This document shows, piece by piece, positions 35,612 to 45,067 of a stretch of DNA of 64,000 nucleotides (its first letter is position 1; every line of letters starts with the position of its first letter). The notes under the pieces were generated by a model. It was not told the origin of the DNA and made no database searches. It saw nothing but the letters and a program-made list of their open reading frames with translations. Source of the DNA: Alphaproteobacteria bacterium. Lineage in GTDB: Bacteria; Pseudomonadota; Alphaproteobacteria; RF32; CAG-239. Made by a program: the position numbers and the translations under genes. The stretch is taken from positions 62,001-126,000 of the forward strand of contig SUUK01000003.1 of NCBI GenBank assembly GCA_015062535.1. Direction: 5' to 3'.

Positions 35612-38600
35612 TTAAAATTTATACTGTAAACCCAAGTCTACATTTAATGGATACTCATCTTCTAAGTACTGCATTAGCTCACCATAAATGCTAAAATCTT
35701 TATAATCATAGTTAATTTTTGCAGATATTGCTCCACGATCTTTCGAATCTAAGATGCTATTTTTCATTCTATAATGTCCAATATCTCCTTTTAATCTACT
35801 CTTTAGTCCATCATGAGGATTTGCAAACTCATGGTAATATCCTAATCCTAATGTTGCTGTTAGCTTAGAATCGCTGCCAAACTCTATTTCTTTATCTAAA
35901 TACAAACCTAATGCACTTTCTAGTGAGAACACATGAGAAGATGCCAAGCTTAGAGCCAAATCATCGCCACTCTCATTTATCTTATCTTGGTACCAGCCTA
36001 TTGCATTTAATCCAACAAATGGTGTTAGCTTAACTCCTCCAATGTTTAAGGTATAACGTAATTCGTTTAATAAACCATAGGAGATAGATTTAGTATCTGC
36101 CTCATACAATTTATTGTTATATCCATATCTTGTATACTCTCCATCCTCATATCCAATTCTTGCCATTGTTACAGCTGTTAGTCCATTTGATATATTATAG
36201 GTAAATGGAACATATCCTTGCACCATAAAGTTTTTACGGCTAGAGTTGTTGTCATAATCTGTATTTACATGTGTAAAACTTAATCCTAGACCTAATCTGT
36301 ATTTATTACTGAGTTTTTTATCATACAAAGCATAAGATGTTTTAGCATCTAATTCATACCCAGTTAAGCTTGATACACTATCTCTTCCTGTTAGTATAAC
36401 ATCTCCTCCAACAAATTTTCTTACATCTTTTCCATCTTTAAACAATTCTGAAACCAATGCTTTATCTAAACTTCTTGATACTTTTAATTGTTCATCAATA
36501 ACATTTGGTAATACATATTCACCGAGTATTTCACCCTCTGATTTATCAAATTCTTTTTTATTTTGAGCAGTTTTCAACGCATTAAACAAAGCACTATTAT
36601 TTTTATTTTCGTAATTTAATTTATAATATGAAGCTTTATCTTTTGATGTTAAGTCGTTGAAATCTTTCATATTCATTTCAATATCGTAATTATTATTTTC
36701 TTTATTTTCTAATTTTACATCATACATATATGAATTTGATCCAACATTTAATCCTTCGATAGAGCTACTCTTTATTGCATTTTCAAGAATTACTTTATCA
36801 TCAAATGTATTTAATATTGTTGAATTTGAAACATTTAGGTCTCCACTAATATTATCCTTAGCAACAAAACTACCACCATTTGCTATTTCTACGTTACCAC
36901 CCATTAAATTTAAATCTATACTTGATGAGCTGTTTGTAACCCCTTGATTTATATATGTTGCACCATTTAATACTATTGCAGTTCCATTGTTACAAGCATC
37001 TCCAACACATTGAGATTTTTCCTCACCATTTATATTAATTTGTCCTGAATTTTTAATAGTTACACCTTCACCTGATGCATAGATTCCGACATTATTTTTT
37101 GTTCCTGTTAAATTAATTGTGCCAATATTTTCTACTTCTATTGTGCCGTTAGCTCCTTCTTCAATGTTTGCATACATTCCATAATTGTTTGCATTTCCAC
37201 TAACATTTATTGTACCACTATTATACATAGATACACTTGCTGTTGTATTTTTTGCTATTTTAGCATACATACCATAGTTATTATTATTTCCTGATACAGT
37301 TATTACGCCCCCTTCATCATTTGAAGCTGTTCCCTTTTCAACATACATACCATATGCATTACTTTTATTATTATCCGATTGAGTTATTGATGCCTCAATT
37401 GTTCCACTATTTCTCATAATAGAACCAATCCCCTTCATTCCATATGCATCTGCTAGACCTGTATTTGAATTTATTCCTGTTGATTTTACACTAATTGTTG
37501 AGCCTTGACCTGTATTATATAGCTTAGAATTCATTCCACTTCCATACATACCGACTATTTCACCACCAAGGCTTCCACCTCTCGCTTCAATATCTATTGT
37601 TCCTTTTATATCTATGTTGTTATTTGTTGTATAAGCATTATAAGCTATGCCATCATCAACATATATACCATAAAAGTTAGATTGTTCAGAACCGCCGACT
37701 GTTGATTTAATATTTATATTTCCATAAACTTTACCAACATTTCCACCTTGATCATTTACATTATTATAGTATGCATTGTACACAGTTTTTAATTGTCCTT
37801 CTTCCGTTCCTTTTGCTGAGTATATGCCGTACATTTCATTTACTTTTCTACCTGCACTCATATTTATTTGACCTAAAACATTGGATCTATCATTTATTAA
37901 AGCAGCATTGAAAATATTAACACCTTTTGAATCATTTGGCTTATCATTATATATACCATATGCTTTTGTGGCCGATCCATTTTTTTCAACATCTATTGTT
38001 CCTACTGTTATTGAAGATGTATTTTTATCTGTACCTTTTGCATAAGCATTGGCTATTGTATCACCACCAGCTTCGATTCCTTTAAGGATTAAATTATTTG
38101 ACTCGCTTTTATCTTTAACTTTTATTTGACCTTGAGTTTCTAATTTTATATTTGAACCAGAGTTAGTAAATGCATTGAATACATCTCCTGATGCATATAT
38201 ACCTATTGCCTCTTGCTCTGTTTCTATTCCGCCAGTTATTTCTACATCAATAACACCTTTTGCTAGTGAATTTTCCCCACCATAAATTTCTGAAGAACGA
38301 AATGCATTATATACATTATTATATATGTATATATTTTTACCTTCTTCATCTAGTTTAGGATTACCATTGGCATCAGTTTCAATATATTTTTCAGCAGCAG
38401 AATATATACCTATTGCAGAACCTCCTTTAGTATTTTTTACATTTATATTTCCTTTTGCGTTATATCCAAATGCATTAATAACTTCTGCCTTTTGTCCTTG
38501 TCCTCCTGTTGTATATATTCCATATGCTGCCTCACCCCTAAATCCAGAATTTCCTACAACATTTATATTACCTACTGCTCCAAAATCATTTATTATACTA

Positions 38601-41458
38601 TAATTTTTATTAAATTGTGTTTCACTGTTTACAATTGAACCATTTCCTAATATGCCATATACACCATTGTTTCCTGAAACATTTATATTTCCTGTTGCAT
38701 TTACATCAGAAACAGCCGAATCTAAATAAGAAAAAGCATTATTTACCTTTCCATTTGTTGATTCATTTCTTATTCCTACAACATTTCCTGTACCCTTATT
38801 TTCAATTGTTATATTTGCTGTGGATGCAGAATTTGCACCAACTCCACCTTGAGTTCCGGCATAAGCATTATAGATATTTCTTCCTCCACTTATACCTACT
38901 ATTTCTCCATTACTATCTTCTTGTTTGGTTATAGTTATACTTGCTATTGCTTGGTTAAGTGTTTTATCTTGGCTTGTATTATATGAAAATGCATTATAAA
39001 TATTACGATCTATACTGTTATATATTCCATAAATTTTTGAAAATGAATTTATATCTTCAATATTGATACTTGCATCTGCTAACGTATCACCATTTTCACC
39101 TAGGGATGAAGCATTGTAAATTGTTGATTGTGAATACATACCATAAATTAAGTTATTTCCTGAATTTAGATTAGTTATATTAATTTTTGCTCCATTCATA
39201 TTTAATGCATTATATATGCTATCGTAGTATATTTCATTTTTATTTTCATCTATACCAAGTGTTGGTTTCATACCATATATATCTCTAAACTCCCCATTAT
39301 TTTCTAGCTCTATTATGTTATTATTTATATTGTTATTACTCAAACCTATTAAAGGAGGTTGTTTTAGTTCACAAACACCGCTAGTATTTAGTGCATAACC
39401 ATTTTCTTCGTCGCACTTACATACTCCATCTACTTTTATATATCCACCTACACCATCTTCACACTCTGATTTGACACACATTCCTGATATTTTATCTTTT
39501 TCAAAACCTGCAGCACACTCTGTACAATCTCCAGTTGCAGGATCCATTTTGTAATTACCTGCACACTCTAAACCGCATCTTGTATCACCATTTTCATCTA
39601 TTGTTATAGCATATTGGCCTGGACAGATATCACAATTTGCTCCACTCCATTTATCCCCATTTGCATTTTCCTTACTACAATCATGCTCTTGTTGAACACA
39701 TGCATCATGTCCTGGATCGTATTTATATATTCCACCTTCTGTTGGGCATCTACATCCACCATTTCCATCTGGTATAAAGTTTATTTTACATACACAAGCT
39801 TCTTCTTTTGTTTTACCTGGATACTTTTGCTCCATACCCAAACCACAATTTATAATCTCGACACACTCTTTATCTAATAATGTATACCCATCTTCACATA
39901 CACATCTTGCATAACTTTGTACTTCATGCTTTGATGCATCACAATAAATATTTTCATAACATCTTTTATCAAATGGAATATATTTAGGCTCTCCATTTTC
40001 ATCTAATTCTTGACTACAACTTGAACAATCTTTTCCTGCGTATCCTGCATAACATTGGCACATTCCTGTATCCTTTTGATATATACCTTGTGAACTACAA
40101 TATTTTGCATTTACGTCTTCCCATTCATCTCTATTACCATCACCTTCTTGATAATTACCTTCACTTGCTTGGTAACAACTTCCTGGTTCTCCCACATATC
40201 CTCTTGACTTATCACAAACACATTCACCTTCTACTGGCACAGTATTCGGATATTCAGAGCAGTATGTTCTTAAATAACACTTACCATCTCCGTATGTTGC
40301 ATAACCTGCTTTACATTCTGAACAAAGGTTTCTATCTGCAGGATTGTAAGATATACAATTTTCAACATCTTTATAACATTTTGTTGTATCTCCGTGAGTT
40401 CCATAACCGCTAATACACACTGAGCATTCATTTCTGATTTGAGTTGTACAATGCTCTATATCTTTATAACAAATTGTACCATCTCCATCATGAATTCCAT
40501 AGCCAGCATTACATCTTTTACAAATTCCACCATCTTGTTCTTGACATTGATTTATTTTTGCATAGCACTGATTATTCTTTAACACATAATTTGCATCACA
40601 TTCCTTACACTCATCTTTGACTTGTTTATAGCAATTAGGTATTGTTGCATAACATTGTCTATCTGTCCCATAATTTCCATAACCTGTATCACATACACAT
40701 TTTTTGCTTGTTTTATTATATGTACTATTAGGTGGACACTCCGTTGCTAAAACACATTTGTTATTTTCTATCTCATAGTCAGCAATACATTCAGTACATT
40801 TATCTTTATTTTGTCTTTTGCAATTATCTATTTTTTTATAACACGCATTGCTGTCACCAAAATTACCATAACCACTATTGCACTCACATTTCTTTGTTTT
40901 TTCATTATATGTACTATTAGGTGGACATTTTGGATCATCTGGCATTTCTTCATCTGGGTTCTCTTCTTTTTCATCATCTTCTGTGTCATCTTTCTTAGAA
41001 CCGCTAGTATCCCCTCTTAAGGCATATGCTGTAATTATAGCACCTGTTCCAAGTATTGCAGCTCCTGTCAAATAAGGTGTATCTGATTTATATGTAGGTG
41101 TTTTAGGAGCAACAGGTTTTGTACCAAAAAACCGACGATATGTGTTTTCTGGAACATTTTTTAAACATGACGGATTTTTCTTAGCTCCATATGATACTAA
41201 TGTTTTATATGCAGATTTATCTTGTCTTACAACAGCCATACATACTGGATTATAACCATTTTCGCCAACACTTTCTATTGAATAACCTCGATGCATTAAA
41301 GCTTCTATTTTTTGTGTATTATTTTGACGAGCAAGCTCATAAAATGCTCTTGCAACACTAATTGATGCTTCTGCCCCTTTTATCGCAAAAAACAACCCTA
41401 TTGACATAGCAATAGATGCAATCAATATTTTTTTATTTATTCTCAACAAGTTACCCAC
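35612..41458 (-). CDS. Giant autotransporter: ankyrin-like, Cys-rich EGF-like, beta-helix and barrel domains
   Basis: About 1,948 residues from a GTG at 41458, preceded by AAAAGG 8 bases upstream; a GTG at 41464 is too close to that site. Order (numbered from the 41464 codon): signal peptide about 1-33; two ankyrin-like repeats 34-97 (ARQNNTQKIEALMHRGYSIE); a hydrophobic segment 131-149; an acidic linker 155-178; a Cys-rich EGF-like region 180-699 with about 60 cysteines; an Asn/Gly/Ser-rich beta-helix about 700-1660, where YGIY and YNAF-type motifs recur about every 40 residues; and an autotransporter barrel about 1680-1950 ending in Phe (LGLQYKF). The barrel predicts type V export, with BamB/BamA as assembly factors. 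The function is likely adhesion or a surface interaction. The internal hydrophobic segment is unexpected. Confidence 0.85.
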   Translation of the reverse strand: MGNLLRINKKILIASIAMSIGLFFAIKGAEASISVARAFYELARQNNTQKIEALMHRGYSIESVGENGYNPVCMAVVRQDKSAYKTLVSYGAKKNPSCLKNVPENTYRRFFGTKPVAPKTPTYKSDTPYLTGAAILGTGAIITAYALRGDTSGSKKDDTEDDEKEENPDEEMPDDPKCPPNSTYNEKTKKCECNSGYGNFGDSNACYKKIDNCKRQNKDKCTECIADYEIENNKCVLATECPPNSTYNKTSKKCVCDTGYGNYGTDRQCYATIPNCYKQVKDECKECDANYVLKNNQCYAKINQCQEQDGGICKRCNAGYGIHDGDGTICYKDIEHCTTQIRNECSVCISGYGTHGDTTKCYKDVENCISYNPADRNLCSECKAGYATYGDGKCYLRTYCSEYPNTVPVEGECVCDKSRGYVGEPGSCYQASEGNYQEGDGNRDEWEDVNAKYCSSQGIYQKDTGMCQCYAGYAGKDCSSCSQELDENGEPKYIPFDKRCYENIYCDASKHEVQSYARCVCEDGYTLLDKECVEIINCGLGMEQKYPGKTKEEACVCKINFIPDGNGGCRCPTEGGIYKYDPGHDACVQQEHDCSKENANGDKWSGANCDICPGQYAITIDENGDTRCGLECAGNYKMDPATGDCTECAAGFEKDKISGMCVKSECEDGVGGYIKVDGVCKCDEENGYALNTSGVCELKQPPLIGLSNNNINNNIIELENNGEFRDIYGMKPTLGIDENKNEIYYDSIYNALNMNGAKINITNLNSGNNLIYGMYSQSTIYNASSLGENGDTLADASINIEDINSFSKIYGIYNSIDRNIYNAFSYNTSQDKTLNQAIASITITKQEDSNGEIVGISGGRNIYNAYAGTQGGVGANSASTANITIENKGTGNVVGIRNESTNGKVNNAFSYLDSAVSDVNATGNINVSGNNGVYGILGNGSIVNSETQFNKNYSIINDFGAVGNINVVGNSGFRGEAAYGIYTTGGQGQKAEVINAFGYNAKGNINVKNTKGGSAIGIYSAAEKYIETDANGNPKLDEEGKNIYIYNNVYNAFRSSEIYGGENSLAKGVIDVEITGGIETEQEAIGIYASGDVFNAFTNSGSNIKLETQGQIKVKDKSESNNLILKGIEAGGDTIANAYAKGTDKNTSSITVGTIDVEKNGSATKAYGIYNDKPNDSKGVNIFNAALINDRSNVLGQINMSAGRKVNEMYGIYSAKGTEEGQLKTVYNAYYNNVNDQGGNVGKVYGNINIKSTVGGSEQSNFYGIYVDDGIAYNAYTTNNNIDIKGTIDIEARGGSLGGEIVGMYGSGMNSKLYNTGQGSTISVKSTGINSNTGLADAYGMKGIGSIMRNSGTIEASITQSDNNKSNAYGMYVEKGTASNDEGGVITVSGNNNNYGMYAKIAKNTTASVSMYNSGTINVSGNANNYGMYANIEEGANGTIEVENIGTINLTGTKNNVGIYASGEGVTIKNSGQININGEEKSQCVGDACNNGTAIVLNGATYINQGVTNSSSSIDLNLMGGNVEIANGGSFVAKDNISGDLNVSNSTILNTFDDKVILENAIKSSSIEGLNVGSNSYMYDVKLENKENNNYDIEMNMKDFNDLTSKDKASYYKLNYENKNNSALFNALKTAQNKKEFDKSEGEILGEYVLPNVIDEQLKVSRSLDKALVSELFKDGKDVRKFVGGDVILTGRDSVSSLTGYELDAKTSYALYDKKLSNKYRLGLGLSFTHVNTDYDNNSSRKNFMVQGYVPFTYNISNGLTAVTMARIGYEDGEYTRYGYNNKLYEADTKSISYGLLNELRYTLNIGGVKLTPFVGLNAIGWYQDKINESGDDLALSLASSHVFSLESALGLYLDKEIEFGSDSKLTATLGLGYYHEFANPHDGLKSRLKGDIGHYRMKNSILDSKDRGAISAKINYDYKDFSIYGELMQYLEDEYPLNVDLGLQYKF
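39368..40927 (-). repeat. Cys-rich EGF-like repeat array within the autotransporter
   Basis: It codes for about 520 residues with about 60 cysteines. The clearest tandem units follow C-Y-x2-I-x2-C-x6/9-C-x2-C-x3-Y and then a 9-15 residue spacer, as in CYKKIDNCKRQNKDKCTEC, CYATIPNCYKQVKDECKEC and CYKDIEHCTTQIRNECSVC. Some units contain GYG-GD turns. A CPPNSTYN-type segment occurs twice (near residues 180 and 243). Later units are more divergent. Confidence 0.8.
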
Positions 41459-41623
41459 AAGCACAGCCTTTTATTTAAATTTAGAATATTCTTTTGATGC
41501 ATATTTTAACTTAAAATGTTTAAAAAATCGGTTAAGAAATGAAAGGTTTTTTAAAATAGACTTGATTTTGTAACTTTTTTTAAGTAATGTGATGAAAGTT
41601 TGTTTGTTTTAGGAAGAATTGAT

Positions 41624-44600
41624 ATGACTGAGAAGAAAAAATATTATCCAGAATTAAATGCAAAATTAAGCTTTCCAAAGATGGAAGAAGAAATCTTAAA
41701 GTTTTGGGAAGAAGACAATACTTTTGAAAAATCTGTAAAAAACCGAAGTGGTGCTGAAGAATTTGTTTTCTATGATGGACCTCCTTTTGCTAATGGTACA
41801 CCTCACTATGGACATATTATGGTATCTTATGTTAAAGACGCCGTTGCTCGTTTCCAAACAATGAATGGCAAAAAAGTTGAGCGCCGTTTAGGTTGGGACT
41901 GCCATGGTCTTCCTGCAGAAATGTCTGCAGAAAAACAATTAGGTGTTTCTGGTCGTAAACAAATTGAAGAGTTTGGCATTGAAAAATTTAATGATTTTTG
42001 CAGAACTGACGTTTTGAAATATTCTAACATTTGGGTAGATACATTTAAACGTATTGGTCGCTGGGTTGATTTTAATAATGACTATAAAACTATGAACCTT
42101 TCTTTTATGGAAAGTGTTATCAGCAACTTCAAACAACTTTATGACAAAGGTCTTGTGTATGAAGATTATAGAGTTCTTCCATATTCTTGGGCTGCAGAAA
42201 CTCCATTATCTAACTTTGAAGTAAACCAAGGCTATCAAGATAAAACAGACAATGCAATTACCGTTATGTTTAAGTTAGAAAATGGTCAAAAGATTTTAGT
42301 TTGGACAACTACTCCTTGGACTCTTCCTTCTAACTTAATGCTTGCCGTTAACAAAGATATTGACTATGTTGTTATGAGCGAAAATGGTCAAGAATACATC
42401 TTAGCAGAGGCTCGTTTAGGCTCTTATAAAAAGCAATTAGAAAATGCAACATTAGTTAATAAGATCAAAGGTTCTGACCTAATTGGTATGAGCTATGAAC
42501 CTATGTTTAATTACTTTGAAGACTTAAAAAACAAAGGTGCTTTCAAAGTATTAAATGGTGAATTTGTTTCAACAGAAGATGGTACAGGTGTTGTACACAT
42601 TGCTCCTGGTTTTGGTCAAGATGACTTTGAAGCTTGCAGAGCTTATGATGAGAACTTCCCTGTTGTTTGTCCTGTTGATGAAGCTGGTAAATTCACAAGC
42701 GAAGTTACAGATTATGCAGGAATCCAAGTTTTTGAAACAAATGAACCAATTATGCAATGGTTAAAAACAAATGGTCTTCTTGTTAAAAAAGAACAATATA
42801 CTCACTCTTATCCATTCTGCTGGAGAACAGATACTCCATTGATGTATAAAGCAATGAGTTCTTGGTTTGTTAAGGTTACAGATTTCAGAGATAACATGGT
42901 TAATAATAACCAAGAAATTAACTGGATACCAGGACACATCAAAGATGGTCGTTTCGGTAAATGGCTAGAGGGTGCTCGTGACTGGTCTATTTCTCGTAAC
43001 AGATTTTGGGGAACTCCAATCCCTGTTTGGAAATCTGATAATCCAAAATTCCCAAGAATCGACGTATTTGGCTCAATTGCAGAGATTAAAGAAAAAACTG
43101 GAATTGAGGTTACAAATCTTCATAAACCATATATTGATGATGTTGTATACCCTAACCCAGATGACCCATCAGGTCAAACAATGATGAGAAGAGTTAGTGA
43201 TGTATTTGACTGCTGGTTTGAAAGTGGTTCTATGCCTTATGCTCAAGTACATTATCCATTTGAAAACAAAGAATGGTTTGAAAACCACTTCCCTGCTGAC
43301 TTTATTGTTGAAGCAATTGACCAAACAAGAGGCTGGTTCTATACTTTGACTGTACTTTCTACTGCTCTTCATAATAAACCGGCATTTAAGAATTGTGTTT
43401 GCACAGGACTTATCATGGCAGAGGGCGGACAAAAACTTTCTAAACGCTTGAAGAACTATCCAGACCCTAACGAAATATTGAACTCTATTGGTTCTGATGC
43501 TTTACGTTGGTTCTTGATTTCTTCTCCTGTTATTAAGGGCGGAAACGTTGCAGTTGACAAAGATGGTAAAGAAATTGCAAAAGCAACTCGTAAAGCTCTT
43601 ATTCCATTCTGGAATGCGTATTATTTCTTCACATTATATGCAAATGCAGAAGGCATCAAAGCAAAAGAAATCTCTTCTTCAGAAGATGTACTAGATAATT
43701 ACATTTTAGCTAAATTAAAAACTATGGCTAATAATGTTAAGAAAGATATGGAAGCTTATGAAATTGCAAGAGCTTGCACAGAAGTTGAAGACTTCTTAGA
43801 AATTCTTAACAACTGGTACATTCGTCGTTCTCGTGCTCGTTTCTGGAGTGGTGATGATTTAAGTGCTTTTGATACATTGTATACTGTTCTTATTAATGTA
43901 GCAAAGGTTTCTGCACCTTTAATGCCATTTATGAGTGAATTCGTATACAGAGGCTTGACAGCAGAAGGTTCTGTTCACTTAACAGATATTCCTTTGCTTA
44001 ATGGAATTAACAACAATGAAGAGCTCATCTGCCAAATGGATATGGTAAGAGCAATTTCATCTGTTGCAAAATCTATCCGTGAAGAACATAGATTAAGAAA
44101 CAGACTTCCTTTGAAATCTATGATTATCGCAGGTGACAATGCCGGCAATTTAACAAACTTTGTTGAAAGCTTAAAAGATGAAGTTAACGTTAAAGAAGTT
44201 GTGTTAGAATCTAAAATTGATGGTGTTGCTAGTCGCTTCTTATACTTAAAAACTCCGCTCATTGGTAAGAGATTAGGCGCATACATGAAAGACATTATGG
44301 CTAAATCTAAAACTAATGAATGGCAACAAAACGAAGATGGCACATTGTCTATTGCTGGCCAAACATTGATGGCTGAAGAATACGAGCTTCGTTTAGTTAT
44401 TAATGAAGGAATGAGTGGCTCTGCCCTTCCTGATAATACAGCTGTTGTTATTTTGGATACAGAAGTTGATGAAAATCTTGAAAAAGAAGGAATTGCTCGT
44501 GACTTTGTTCGTATGATTCAAGCTCTTCGCAAAACCAAAGACTTTGATATCACAGATAGAATTAAACTTATATATTCTTCTGACAACACAACTGTTAAAA

Positions 44601-44740
44601 ATGCAATTAGCGAATACGCTGATTACATCAAAGAGCAAGTTCTTGCTTTAGAAATTGCAGAAAATAACGATATTTTAGAACCAACAATTGATGAACTTGG
44701 TGGTGATAAAGTTAAGTTTGATGTAACAAAAGCAGCTTAA
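41624..44740 (+). CDS. ileS: Isoleucyl-tRNA synthetase, eukaryote-like (type 2)
   Basis: 1,038 residues from the ATG at 41624, with AGGAAG 7 bases upstream; the longer frame from 41600 has no site. The HIGH motif is HYGH (residues 61-64, in PPFANGTPHYGH). The KMSKS motif is KLSKR, followed by LKNYPDPNEIL (about residue 603). The DWSISRNRFWGTPIP and WTTTPWTLPSN editing-domain segments are clear. The long length, the KLSKRLKNYPDP form and the lack of a visible C-terminal zinc-finger cysteine set indicate the type-2 class, shared with eukaryotic cytosol, rickettsias and chlamydias. That class is associated with low mupirocin sensitivity. A long hairpin follows the stop. Confidence 0.95.
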   Translation: MTEKKKYYPELNAKLSFPKMEEEILKFWEEDNTFEKSVKNRSGAEEFVFYDGPPFANGTPHYGHIMVSYVKDAVARFQTMNGKKVERRLGWDCHGLPAEMSAEKQLGVSGRKQIEEFGIEKFNDFCRTDVLKYSNIWVDTFKRIGRWVDFNNDYKTMNLSFMESVISNFKQLYDKGLVYEDYRVLPYSWAAETPLSNFEVNQGYQDKTDNAITVMFKLENGQKILVWTTTPWTLPSNLMLAVNKDIDYVVMSENGQEYILAEARLGSYKKQLENATLVNKIKGSDLIGMSYEPMFNYFEDLKNKGAFKVLNGEFVSTEDGTGVVHIAPGFGQDDFEACRAYDENFPVVCPVDEAGKFTSEVTDYAGIQVFETNEPIMQWLKTNGLLVKKEQYTHSYPFCWRTDTPLMYKAMSSWFVKVTDFRDNMVNNNQEINWIPGHIKDGRFGKWLEGARDWSISRNRFWGTPIPVWKSDNPKFPRIDVFGSIAEIKEKTGIEVTNLHKPYIDDVVYPNPDDPSGQTMMRRVSDVFDCWFESGSMPYAQVHYPFENKEWFENHFPADFIVEAIDQTRGWFYTLTVLSTALHNKPAFKNCVCTGLIMAEGGQKLSKRLKNYPDPNEILNSIGSDALRWFLISSPVIKGGNVAVDKDGKEIAKATRKALIPFWNAYYFFTLYANAEGIKAKEISSSEDVLDNYILAKLKTMANNVKKDMEAYEIARACTEVEDFLEILNNWYIRRSRARFWSGDDLSAFDTLYTVLINVAKVSAPLMPFMSEFVYRGLTAEGSVHLTDIPLLNGINNNEELICQMDMVRAISSVAKSIREEHRLRNRLPLKSMIIAGDNAGNLTNFVESLKDEVNVKEVVLESKIDGVASRFLYLKTPLIGKRLGAYMKDIMAKSKTNEWQQNEDGTLSIAGQTLMAEEYELRLVINEGMSGSALPDNTAVVILDTEVDENLEKEGIARDFVRMIQALRKTKDFDITDRIKLIYSSDNTTVKNAISEYADYIKEQVLALEIAENNDILEPTIDELGGDKVKFDVTKAA

Positions 44741-44764
44741 AGCTCTTTATTTAATAGTCTTTTT

Positions 44765-44809
44765 AATGAGAGAATCTTAGAGTAAGATTCTCTCATTAAT
44801 TTATTTTGA
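44765..44809 (+). terminator. Terminator after ileS
   Basis: AATGAGAGAATCTT pairs perfectly over 14 bases with AAGATTCTCTCATT around a 5-base loop. The following T-tract is interrupted (AATTTATTTT), so efficiency may be moderate. Confidence 0.65.
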
Positions 44810-44821
44810 ATAATTTCTTTA

Positions 44822-44850
44822 TTGACTTTTATTTAATTGCAAAATATTCT
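44822..44850 (+). promoter_or_regulatory. Strong promoter of the structured RNA
   Basis: -35 TTGACT (44822-44827), exactly 17 bases, then -10 TATTCT (44845-44850). The predicted start of transcription is near 44857. Confidence 0.75.
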
Positions 44851-44856
44851 TTTTTC

Positions 44857-45045
44857 GCATTGATTGATTATCAGTGTGAGGTTTGAAACCCTCTTGAGTG
44901 TTGCTCGTAAAAAAGAGCGTAAAACTGCCTTTTAGTCAGTGACTGGAAGGCAGCCAATAAGGTTTGAGTAATCAAACCAAATAAACTGCACATTTCACTC
45001 AAATGGTTTCAACTTCCAGTCGCCTTCATCAAGCGACTTTTTTTA
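44857..45045 (+). ncRNA. Structured RNA of about 190 nt, identity unknown (small RNA or 5' leader switch)
   Basis: It has its own promoter and terminator and no ORF. Ends pair in three blocks: GAGGTT (44878-83) with AACTTC (45011-16), GAAACC (44885-90) with GGTTTC (45005-10), and TTGAGTG (44894-900) with CACTCAA (44996-45002). Inside are three hairpins: GCTC/GAGC (44903-18), CTGCCTT/AAGGCAG (44925-53) and GGTTTGA/TCAAACC (44961-78). GACTGGAAG (44941-49) is also complementary to CTTCCAGTC (45013-21), which overlaps both the closing stem and the terminator arm, so two exclusive folds are possible. It resembles 6S RNA in length and paired ends, but not in its multi-branched core. It could also be a leader of the RgpF-like gene, whose ATG is 23 bases past the terminator. 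Confidence 0.65.
45018..45044 (+). terminator. Terminator ending the structured RNA
   Basis: AGTCGC pairs with GCGACT around a 9-base loop and is followed by seven T residues. The left arm overlaps the sequence complementary to 44941-44949, so it could be blocked by an alternative fold. Confidence 0.85.
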
Positions 45046-45067
45046 ATGAAAAAAAGGGAGTTCAAAC

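Noticed and set aside
38325..38934. Long plus-strand open frames opposite the autotransporter gene.
   Set aside because: They are antisense shadows of repetitive, low-complexity coding sequence without ribosome binding sites or protein-like composition.
41465..41623. T-box or other riboswitch before ileS.
   Set aside because: No T-box motif, specifier hairpin or terminator was seen; the leader is AT-rich without clear stems.
44934..44958. Possible SRP (4.5S) RNA: GTCAG, GGAAGG and CAGCCA occur in the same order as in SRP RNA domain IV.
   Set aside because: The bases around GGAA do not pair to form the helix 8 stem, and the surrounding hairpin CTGCCTT/AAGGCAG is different. The match is short.
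44857..45045. 6S RNA.
   Set aside because: Length and paired ends fit, but the inside folds into three separate hairpins without a clear large central bubble. It is kept as an unassigned ncRNA and not called 6S.
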